Shown piece by piece: positions 12,096 to 21,800 of a DNA stretch of 64,000 bases. The stretch is taken from positions 62,001 to 126,000 of the forward strand of contig JAFEMH010004899.1 of the NCBI GenBank assembly GCA_022495995.1, in the 5' to 3' direction. The stretch is from Adenophora triphylla var. japonica. Taxonomy: Eukaryota; Streptophyta; Magnoliopsida; Asterales; Campanulaceae. The position numbers and the translations under genes were made by a program. Below the pieces are notes generated by a model, which was not told where the DNA came from, did not search any database, and was given only the letters and a program-made list of their open reading frames with translations. Position 1 is the first letter of the stretch. Each line of letters starts with the position of its first letter.

Positions 12096-12106
12096 CTTTT
12101 ATATCT
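12096..12106 (-). promoter_or_regulatory. TATA box of the FLA gene
   Basis: On the minus strand the sequence GATATAAAAGC lies about 75 bp before the FLA start codon. This is a normal spacing for a plant core promoter with a short 5' UTR. Confidence 0.65.
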
Positions 12107-12129
12107 TGTTTTGACATGGTAAGGTGAGG

Positions 12130-13172
12130 GCGTGTTTATATAGGATGAAAGGGGTAGAGATAATGGACATTAGTTTAGGGTTGTTTATGGCTAGGAGCAA
12201 AGCTCTCTCATTCCCACATATAGAAGGAGACTCTGTCCTTGCTTGTTGGATTTTTTTTTTTTTTTTTCACTTGACTAGTTCCAAATTTACTATATTTGGG
12301 ATTTTTGGTTGGAATTTCAATATATAGAAAGATAATCATTTATTTTCAAACATTTTTTAGTACTGTTGGATTTTTGGTAAATACTATTTAAATTGTAATA
12401 ATATGGTAAATTAGTTGTGTTATTACAATTGTTTATAGATTTAGGTGAAATGAATACTTTAATAAATAAATGGCAAAAATAATTTTAAACTCAACTACAC
12501 CAAATTCCATTTTTTATACTTGAACAAATTTTGTCCGACGATGATATTTGTATTGGATGAAAATATGATGATGCAGATTGACACAGGAATGGAGGAGCGG
12601 TCGTGCATTGCGGAGGAGCTGAAAATGGGTCTTCAGGGTTTGCTAGTTTAGGGTTTCAAGTGTTAGGGTTTTTATAGCCTCAAGGCATCATATGACTTTT
12701 AAAAGAGCTGAGTCGAGGACAAAGATTTATGTAAATGATAAGTTTTGATTTAATTTTTTCTCCAAAAAACTCCTCCCACTTTTTTTTTTTTAAATTTCTT
12801 CTTAAGTTTCACATTCTTAAAATTATTTTCCAATTTTCTACTTAATTTCTTCTTGAGTATATACCCCGACGTACCCAATTTTAACATCACTCGCATACCA
12901 TCTCACCATCGCTAATCCAGACCATCGTTGTTGCCACTACAATCATCGCCATCACTGTAACTAACACAGATATAAATGAACTTTGACCAATAATTTTATC
13001 ATCTTATTAAAAGCGTTTTAAGAAGAAATTTTGTTAAAAGTTTTTAAAAATAATGTTATTGATAGTACTATTAACGGCATTTCAAAAATAAATTTAAAAG
13101 AGTTTTATTGGTATTATTATTTAACCGTTGACTATAGAAATCTAAAAATGGTCTTCTTGTTTCCATAATATA
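12130..13172. other. AT-rich intergenic region between FLA and dirigent genes
   Basis: No supported gene. It holds the upstream region of the FLA gene, poly-T tracts (about 12250 and 12780) and low-complexity AT sequence. Confidence 0.5.
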
Positions 13173-13174
13173 TA

Positions 13175-13412
13175 CTCCCTCCGTCTCAGCGGAGTGTGGA
13201 TTTTTGGTCAACTTTGACCAACTTTGACCAATAATTTAAAAAAATAATAATAATCCTAATAAAAATCCAAAAAATGTTATTGTTAATATTATTAAGCGTG
13301 ATACAATAACAAATTTTTAAATTTTTATTAGGATCATTATTATTTATTTAAATTATTGGTCAAAGTTGGTCAAAGTTGATCAAAAATCCACACTCCGCTG
13401 GGACGGAGGGAG
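13175..13412. mobile_element. Stowaway MITE, nearly perfect palindrome
   Basis: It starts CTCCCTCCGTCTCAGCGGAG and ends CTCCGCTGGGACGGAGGGAG, with TA target duplications at 13173-13174 and 13413-13414. The 238-bp body is nearly self-complementary from end to end, including TTTGACCAACTTTGACC and its inverse, so it can form a long hairpin. Confidence 0.88.
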
Positions 13413-13608
13413 TAGGGTTTTATTTGATTTACTACCAAAATAAGGGTCTATTTTTTTAGTGAAGTTATTAACTTTTCAATAAAAGAGAATTGCTTTTACC
13501 ACATTTCAAAAAGAGCAATAAATTTCAATTCAATTCCACGAACATACAAAGTAAATAATTCAAGGCTAGGTAGGCACCAAAACATCTATCTATCTGTATA
13601 TATATATA

Positions 13609-13881
13609 CTCCCTCCGTCCCATCTTTTTATAGACTTTTGGGTTTGCACGAGAATTAGGGAGAAAATATTATATTGAAAGTGTTGTGAGTGTGAAAATAA
13701 AATAGGAGAGAGAATGAGTGGAGAGAATAGTAAATTATAATGGTGATGTGAGTATTAAAATAATGTAGGAGAGAGAATGAGTGGAGGGAATAGTAAAGAT
13801 TCCTTTCCATTTTAGGAAAGTATATATTATTATGGGACGCCCAAAATGAAAAGTTTATATATTATTGTGGGACGGAGGGAG
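13609..13881. mobile_element. Stowaway MITE directly upstream of the dirigent gene
   Basis: It starts CTCCCTCCGTCCCATCTTTT and ends TGTGGGACGGAGGGAG, with TA at 13607-13608 and 13882-13883. The target was a (TA)n run: TATATATA lies to the left and TATATATAATC to the right. It has repeated GAGAGAATGAGTGGAG motifs like the 10280-10613 element and probably belongs to the same family. Confidence 0.85.
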
Positions 13882-13891
13882 TATATATAAT
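13882..13891 (+). promoter_or_regulatory. Putative TATA box of the dirigent gene, abutting a MITE
   Basis: TATATATAAT sits immediately after the MITE terminus and about 109 bp before the dirigent ATG, with a CT-rich leader after it. The first TA is the MITE target duplication, so the insertion split or duplicated the TATA region. Confidence 0.5.
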
Positions 13892-13938
13892 CAGTCCCAG
13901 TCCCTTTGTCTCTCATTAGACACCAAAACAATATTTAT

Positions 13939-13942
<4 letters not shown>

Positions 13943-13999
<57 letters not shown>
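13943..13999 (+). repeat. (GA)n microsatellite in the dirigent 5' leader
   Basis: An almost pure GA run of about 28 units ends right at the ATG at 14000. GA tracts in plant leaders can bind BBR/BPC GAGA factors, and the length is expected to be polymorphic. Confidence 0.85.
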
Positions 14000-14006
<7 letters not shown>

Positions 14007-14464
14007 AGCTATGGCTAACGACTCTAGTTCTTTGCTCAGTTGCCATGCCACTCGCTAATGGCATTGCTCAGTCCCCCGGAGACGTCGAAAAATGGTTCCA
14101 AAATCTCCCCAACATGAAAGAGAAGACAACAAAGCATCACTTCTACTTCCATGACACAGTCAGTGGTCAAAAACCCACAGCCGTGCAGATTGTTCGATCA
14201 CCAATCCAATCAACCACTGCATTCGGTTTAACTTTCATGGCCGACGACCCTTTAACCGTGGGCCCAGAACCAAACTCCAAGATCATCGGTCGAGCCCAAG
14301 GGATGCATACTTCAGCTGGACAAGAAGAATTAGGACTCCTGATGAACATCAACTTGGTGTTTACAGATGGGGAATTCAATGGAAGTACTCTTAGCATGTT
14401 GGGTAGAAATCCAGTGTTTCACGAATACCGTGAGATGTCAATTGTTGGTGGGTCCGGGGTGTAA
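14000..14464 (+). CDS. Dirigent-domain protein, C-terminally truncated
   Basis: 154 residues with a signal peptide at about 1-23 (MAKLWLTTLVLCSVAMPLANG). The dirigent beta-barrel starts with HFYFHDTVSG and PTAVQIV, followed by TAFGLTFMADDPLTVGPE, IGRAQGMHTSAGQEELGLL, LVFTDGEFNGSTLSMLGRNP and YREMSIVGGSGV. Family members are secreted, about 180-190 residues long, and guide stereoselective phenoxy-radical coupling for lignans. Here the frame stops just after GGSGV, so the last strands (about 30-35 residues) are missing, and I find no remnant of them in the next 150 bp. GTAAG lies at the break and could mimic a splice donor, but dirigent genes usually lack introns there. Upstream in-frame codons (from 13865) run through the MITE and GA repeat and are not a credible start. 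It is probably a pseudogene or defective allele. Confidence 0.8.
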
Positions 14465-14659
14465 GAATTGAGAAACCCTTGGCTTGTTATTTACAATTGT
14501 GTTAATATATAGTTACAATAGATGAGTTTTCGGGTCGGACAAGTAAAAAATGGGTCGGATCCATGAAAAACAAATAAATAAGGAAAAATGTCATAATATT
14601 TCATACACAAAATCATGTTCAAATTAGTTCAACAGAACGGGAAATAACCGAAAAAAAAA

Positions 14660-17054
14660 AAACTTACAATTTAAATAGCACTAGTGGCACTAGAGATTTT
14701 CTGCAAAAGATTTTTACGAGTAGCCATATCTTGAAAACGCTTCAAGATTCGTTCATTAGAAATATCTATGAACAGAGCTTTCTCAATGTACATCAACAAA
14801 CAATCGTTCAAATATTTATCTCCCATCCTATTTCGCAGCTCTGACTTGCAATATTTCATCCCAGAAAACACTCTCTCAACAGTTGCGGGCCGCTACGGTA
14901 AGAGCAAGACCAATTCAATCAAGCGATAGACTAATGGAAACATTTTCTCTTTCATAGTTTCAACCATCTTCTTTGATAGACTGCTCAAGTCTTCAATATC
15001 GGAGAATCGTTCATCAAGTCTTACGTAAAGAAGAAAATTTTCAAGTTCATCATGAATTATAAGAAGATCCATCTCACGAGAAGTCTAGTGGATATCGTTT
15101 GGCAAGACGGATAAGTTTCTCGACATTGAAGCTAGAAAAATTATTTCTCGGATTGAGGCATGCCATATACTTAAGCAATTCTGTACTAGACTCGGAAAAC
15201 GATCCCCCATCTCTTGTATAATAGAGTCCACAACCTAATTGACGTAAAACAAGAATAATTTTAGATAACGTGTTAATTATACTAAAGTTAATAGAAAAAA
15301 ATGTGTGATAGTTAAGTTACCTCATAAAATATTTCAACACGATAATGATGGTAGTTAGTGATATTCGTCCCATCTCTTTTGACGCGAATCCGTCTTGGGA
15401 CAATGTCATCCATCTTAACAACATCAATTTCATTAGCCTCACAAAAAGAATTCACTACTTGGCATAAAGTATCCCATCCGGATTCTCGAAATGTTTGCAA
15501 TCTTTCTTTCACAATCTCTACCCCATTAAGTGCGTTGAGAATATCTTGATCTTTTGCTTGCAAGGCTAAAGACAATGGGTGAATGAAGCCTAATAAACGT
15601 TTCTTCAACATCATAATAAACACAAACTCATAACTTTCCATCCTTTGTATCAAACCCGAAATTTGCCCACGTGTTGTTGCATCAACTCCATCATTAAATA
15701 TATTTTCAAGGACTTTAATCACCGATGGCCACATAGCTTCAAGACGAAGTATAGTAATATAATGAGATCCCCATCGAGTGTCACTGGTCTACGCAAAGAG
15801 GTTTCTTGATTTTGGCCACTTCCTGAATTGATATCTCCATTCTCCAACCTTTCAACAAGTCTATCATGTTCAGTTTGTCGAAGTTTATCTGCTCTTTTAC
15901 AAGAAGATCCACATACTGTAACAATATCCCCAAGATAATTGAAAAAGCTACTAACATACCGATTTGCCTTAAATACGCCCACACACACCAATTGAATTTG
16001 ATGAGCAAAACAATGAACATACCATGCCGATGGATTCTCTCTTAAAATAAGTGCTTTCAAACCATTAAATTCACCTCTCATATTAGATGCACCATCATAT
16101 CCTTGACCTCTCAATCTTGACATTGATAATCCCAATTCGAAAATACCAAGTCAATTGCCTCTTTCAAACATATCGATGTGGTCTCCTTAACATGAATCAA
16201 ATACAAGAATCTTTCCACGACCTCCCCTTATTGTTCACATATCTAATAACAATCTCCATTTGCTCTTTTAATGAGCAATCTCGAGACTCATCAACCATGA
16301 TAGAAAATAATCCATCTCCAAGTTCACTCAATATTGCAAGTCTTGTTTCAACAAAGACAACAATTAATTATATCTTTACGAATAGAGGGACAAGTCATTT
16401 GAGAATTTCCTGGAGCATTTTTAAGAGTCTCCTTACCAACCTCTTCATTCCTTAAACTGTACCATCGCAACAACGATAAAAAAGTACTCGGTCTTATGGA
16501 AGTTGAAGACTCGTCATGTCCCCTAAAGGAAGACCTTCACCCAAGCAAAAACGAATAACATCTAGGGATGCCGTCAAACGAATTTGATATGCCTTGTCTT
16601 TTATCGCACAACCTCTATCAATAACATGACTCAAGCTTTGTTTTTGATTCAAAAAATTTTCATACTTGATTCTTGCTTGGTTGTGTGAACTAGAAGGAGA
16701 ACCAACATGTGCTCTAAACCTTTCAAGACCCTTTTTCCAATTGCTAAACCCAATACTAGTAAATGCTTCATCTCCCGGTGCCACTTTACCATGCTTAAAA
16801 AGAAAACACCAAAAGCAATATGCGGCATCTTTAGACATACTATATTCATGCCAATTAAAATCCCCAAACCAATCATCTCTAAAATTACGACTTGGAATTC
16901 CTTTTTTTGGAAATGCATGACCTTTTGGTTGACAAGGACCTTTAGCAACATATTCTCTACGAATACGGTCCTGAATATTCACATCAAAACTATCAATTGA
17001 CTTTCGTAGACCGGGATCAGAAACAATGTCATTTTGATCAATTTCGACAACCAC
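14660..17054 (-). pseudogene. hAT transposase relic (zf-TTF / DUF4371 / dimerisation domain)
   Basis: Read on the minus strand, fragments occur in the correct order with frameshifts between them. 16494-17054 encodes a TTF-type zinc finger region (DDWFGDFNWHEYSMSKDAA, YCFWCFLFKHG, IGFSNWKKGLERF). 15719-16135 encodes the transposase core (LRGQGYDGASNMRGEFNGL, YVHCFAHQIQLV). 15312-15734 continues the core. 14671-14871 has the C-terminal dimerisation block (FSGMKYCKSELRNRMGDKYL). Stops and shifts near 16140-16490, 15780 and 14880-15310 make it non-functional. It resembles the 'zinc finger MYM-type 1-like' plant hAT group. Confidence 0.85.
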
Positions 17055-17673
17055 ATTTTCATTTCCAACACTAGAACTAGAAGCAAGAGATCTAGGCCTT
17101 TTAATACAAATCTATCCATTGATAAACCTAAACGAACAAAAAATACAATTGAAAACTTATCAATTTGTGAAGAAATTAAAATTAATCAAAACACATTTAA
17201 ATTTGTAAACTCCATTCAAATTTGTAGAGAGAGAGAGGAAATTACCGAGAGAGAGACGGCAAAGAAGGAGGAGAAGGGGCGGCGGCGGCGGCGGCGAGAA
17301 GGAGGAGCAGCGGCGGACAGGGGCGGAGAGGGAGCGGCGGCGTTGGCTAGGGTTTTTCCAAGCAGTCCGTCGACAGAGAATGAGGAATAAGAAGACCTCT
17401 GTTTCTTTTTTTTCCAATAAATGATCGTTTTTTTTTTAATCAAAACTAAAACGACGTAGTTTTAATAAGTGAGAAACTTATTAAAACTACGTCGTTTTGA
17501 TTACTAAAAAAAAAAAAAAAACGTTGATTCCTCGTCTTCTCCGGCAAAACGTCTTCTCCGGCCAAATCCCTAACTCCGGTGGGGGCAAAAAAAAAAAAAT
17601 AAAAAAATTCAGTGCTATCTTCGCCGCCGGTGGGGGCAATTGACCCCACCTGCCCCCCCTGGATCCGCCCCTG
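17055..17673 (-). mobile_element. 5' terminal region of the hAT element with terminal repeat
   Basis: On the minus strand the element begins CAGGGGCGGATCCAGGGGGG at 17673, a typical terminus of TTF-type hAT elements. It is followed by GC-rich leader sequence and the transposase start region. A 23-bp inverted repeat lies at 17448-17470 / 17475-17497. The other terminal repeat is not recognisable near 14470-14600, so that end is lost or diverged. Confidence 0.6.
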
Positions 17674-18715
17674 CTAACTATACAAGGATTGTGAAATCTA
17701 ACTATACAAGGAGAATAACAATATATACCAAATACAAGTTGGAGAAGTAGATTAGGAAACTTGAGCATATTTCCAAAACTGAGCAGGAACTGGAGAAGCC
17801 ACGAGGCGGGCGCCTGGGCATGGGCATGGGCCAGACGGGCGCCTGGCAAGCAGAGACAATGGCCGAGGGACCAAGGCCATGAGGCAGCTGCTTGGGATAG
17901 TATGAGGCATGCGCCTCAAGCACAAAAGGTTCAGCGTTGGTCTTCATAGGTTGAGGCGGGTGCATGGTTCTGGCTGGGGCGGGCGCCTCAGGGACAGTGA
18001 CTTCAGCCTTGGATTGGTTTCCTTCGGTGACCTCCATAGCTTCATCCTTAATACGCCCCCGCAAGATGGATTATCCGTGGAGAAGGCCAATCTTGGATAT
18101 AAGATGTTGGAAGCGTATACGAGGTAATGGTTTCGTTAGAACATCGGCTAGTTGATCCGAACTAGCAATGTGTTGCACACGGAGAGAACCAGACTGAATT
18201 TGCTCACGAACACAGTGAAAAGAGAGGGCCACATGTTTCATGCGAGAGTGGAAGACCGGGTGCGCAGAGTAGGTAGTGGCACCAAGGTTATCACAGTAAA
18301 TCACAGGTGTAGCATGTGATGGAAACCCAAGTTCAGTAAGTAAGTTCCCAACCCAAGTAAGTTCAGCTGCAGTGTCAACGATTGCCCGAAATTTGACTTT
18401 AGTGGTGGACCGAGCAAGGGCTCGTTGTTTTCGAGAAGACCAAATGACCGGGTTTTTACCCAGATAGAGAAACAAGCCAGAAGTGGACACAAAGTCATCT
18501 TTGTCACCAGCCCAATCCGCATCAGAGAATGCATGAAGAGAGGGAGGAGACTTTGCAAAAATCTAAAGACCAAGGTGCATAGTGCCATGAATATAGCGTA
18601 GGAGACGCTTCAGTGTAACCCCGTGAGAAGGTTGGGGGTTTTGCATGAACTGGACAAGTTTATTGACCGAGGAGGCAATGTCGGGGCGAGTGAAGGATAA
18701 ATATTGAAGTCTACC
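17674..18715 (-). pseudogene. Ty1/copia pol fragment (RT end and RNase H) with adjoining LTR/UTR-like sequence
   Basis: On the minus strand 18715-18068 reads as the end of a copia polyprotein: TRPDIASSVNKLVQFMQ, LKRLLRYIHGTMHLGL, then a stop, FSDADWAGDKDDFVSTSG, KNPVIWSSRKQRALARS, and a tail with LADVLTKPLPRIRF. The usual RNase H glutamate motif (STEAEY) reads STTKVKF, so the catalytic Glu is lost. 17674-18067 is non-coding flank, with the 14-bp repeat CTAACTATACAAGG at both 17674 and about 17698. The fragment ends abruptly in satellite at 18716 and abuts the hAT terminus at 17673. Confidence 0.8.
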
Positions 18716-18868
18716 AATCCAAAAAAACACCATTTACGAAAGTAGCCAAATAACCTCCTTTTATCAACCAATCCAAAAAAACATTTGAAAGGATCCGCCC
18801 ACCAAAAACTTGGCTCAAACGGAGGTCATTTTCATGGTGAAAATCACCATTTACGAAAGTAGCCAAAT
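18716..18868 (-). repeat. Satellite monomers, inverted start of left array
   Basis: The first ~150 bp of the left array are in minus orientation, with truncated monomers joined as CACCATTTACGAAA-GTAGCCAAATAA twice. Around 18868-18880 the orientation flips to plus. Confidence 0.8.
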
Positions 18869-21800
18869 AATCACCGTTTTCGTAAATGGTCATTTTCACC
18901 ATGAAAACGACCTCCGTTTGAGCCAAATTTTTGGTGGGCGGATCCTTTCAAATGTTCTATTGGATTGGTTGAAAAAAGGAGGGTATTTGGCTACTAGTGC
19001 CTGAGAGCCCAAAAATGCGTGTGCTAGGTACCCTTTGGGAAATCGGAAAATTTCGTAAATGGTGATTTTCACCATGAAAACGACCTCCATTTGAGCCAAA
19101 TTTTTGGTTGGCTTATCCTTTCAAATGTTCTATTGGATTGGATGAAAAAAGGATGGTATTTGGCTACTAGTGTCCGAGAGCCCAAAAATGGTAATTTCAC
19201 CATGAAAACGACCTCCGTTTGAGCCAAATTTTTGGTGGGCCGATCATTTCAAATGTTCTGTTGGATTGGTTGAAAAAAAGGAGGGAGATCTGCTACTAGT
19301 ACCCGGGAGCCAAAGAATGCGTGTGCTACCCCATTTGGGGAATCGGGAAATTTCGAAAATGGTGATTTCACCATGAAAACGACCTCCGTTTGAGCCAAAT
19401 TTTTGGTGGGCAGATCCTTTCAAATGTTTTTTTGGATTGGTTGAAATAGGAGGGTATTTGGCTACTAGTGACCGGGAGCCCAAAAATGAGTGTACGACCC
19501 CTTTGGGGAATCAGGAAATTTCGTAAATGGTCATTTTCACCATGAAAACGATCTCCGTTTGAGCCAAATTTTTGGTGGGCGGATCCTTTCAAATGTTCTA
19601 TTGGATTGGTTGAAAAAAGGAGGGTATTTGGCTACGAGTGCCCGGAAGCCTAAAAATGCGTGTACAACCACCTTTGGCGAATCAGGAAATTTCGTAAATT
19701 GTGATTTTCACCATAAAAACGACCTCCGTTTGAGCCAAATTTTTGGTGGGCGGATACTTTCAAATGTTATATTGGATTGGTTGAAAAAAAGAGGGTATTT
19801 GGCTACTAGTGCCCGGGAGCCCCAAAATGCGTGAGCTACCCCATTTAGGGAGTCGGGAAATTTTCTAAATGGTGATTTTCACCATGAAAACGACCTCCGT
19901 TTGAGCCAAATTTTTGGTGGATGGATCCTTTCAAATGTTCTATTGGATTGGTTGAAAAAAGGAGAGTATTTGGCTTGTAATGCCAGGAGCCCAAAAATGC
20001 GTGTGCTACCCCCCTTTGGGGAATCGGGAAATTTCGTAAATGGTGATTTTCACCATGAAAACGACCTCCGTTTGAGCCAAATTTTTGGTGGACGAATCCT
20101 TTCAAATGTTCTATTGGATTTGTTGAAAAAAGGAGGGTATTTGGCTACGAGTGCTCGGGAGCCTAAAAATGCGTGTACTACCCCCTTTGGATAATCGAAA
20201 AATTTCGTAAATGGTGATTTTCACCATGAAAACGACCTCTGTTTGAGCCAAATTTTTGGTGGGCGGATCCTTTCAAATGTTATATTGGATTGGTTGAAAA
20301 AATGAGGGTATTTGGTTACTAGTGCCCGGGAGCCCAAAAATGCGTGAGCTACCCCCTTTGGGAATCGGGAAATTTCGTAAATGGTGATTTTCAGCATGAA
20401 AACGACCTCCGTTTGAGCCAAATTTTTGGTGGGCGGATCCTTTAAAATGTTATATTGGATTGGTTGAAAAAAGGAGGGTATTTGGCTACAAGTGCCCGGG
20501 AGCCCAAAAATGCGTGAGTTACCCCTTTGGGGAATCGGGAAATTTCGTAAATGGTGATTTTCACCATGAAAACGACCTCCGTTTGAGCCAAATTTTCGGT
20601 GGACGGAACCTGTCAAATGTTCTATTGGATTGGTTGAAAAAAGGAAGGTATTTGGCTACTAGTGCCCGGGAGCCCAAAAATGCGTGTGCTACCACCTTTG
20701 GGGAATTAGGAAATTTCGTAAATGGTGATTTTCACCATGAAAACGACCTCCGTTTGAGTCAAATTTTTGGTGGGCTTATCCTTTAAAATTTTCTATTGGA
20801 TTGGTTGAAAAAAGGAGGGTATTTGGCTACTAGTACCCAGGAGCCCAAAAATGCGTGAGCTACCCCCTTTGGGGAATCGGAAAATTTCGTAAATGGTGAT
20901 TTTCTCCATGAAAAGGATTTCTGTTTGAACCAAATTTTTGGTGGGCGAATCCTTTCAAATGTTATATTGGATTGGTTGAAAAAAGTAGGGTATTTGGCTA
21001 CTAGTGCCCGGGAGCCCAAAAATGCGTGTACTACCACCTTTGGCGAATCGGAAAATTTCGTAAATGGTGATTTTCACCATGAAAATGACCTCCGTTTGAG
21101 CCAAATTTTTGGTGGGAGGAATCTTTCAAATGTTATATTGGATTGGTTGAACAAAGGAGGGTATTTGGCTACTAGTGCCCGGGAGCCAAAAAATGCGTGA
21201 GCTACCGCCTTAGGGGAATCGGGAAATTTCGTAAATGGTGATTTTCACCATGAAAACGACCTCCGTTTGAGCCAAATTTTTGGTGGGCGGATCCTTTCAA
21301 ATGATATATTGGATTAGTTGAAAAAATGAGGGTATTTGGCTACTAGTGCCCGGGAGTCCAAAAATGCGTATACTATCCCCCTTTGGGGAATCGGGAAATT
21401 TCATAAATGGTCATTTTCACCATGAAAAAACCTCTATTTGAGCCAAATTTTTGGTGGGCGGATCCTTTCATATGTTCTATAGGAATAGTTGAAAAAAGGA
21501 GGTTATTTGGCTACTAGTGCCCGAGAGCCCAAAAATGCATGTACTACCCCTTTGGGGAATCAGGAAATTTCGTAAATGGTGATTTTCACCATGAAAACGA
21601 CCTCCGTTTGAACCAAATTTTTGGTGGGCGGATCCTTTTATTGGATTGGTCGAAAAAAGGAGGGTATTTGGCTACTAGTGCCTGGGAGCCCAAAAATGCG
21701 TGAGCTACCCCCTTTCGAGAATCAGGAAATTTCGTAAATGGTGATTTTCACCATTAAAACAACCTCCGTTTAAGCCAAATTTTTGGTGGGCGGATCCTTT

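Noticed and set aside
13865..13999. Upstream in-frame ATG extending the dirigent ORF by 45 codons
   Set aside because: It would translate the MITE end, the TATA region and the GA repeat; the ATG at 14000 begins a proper signal peptide.
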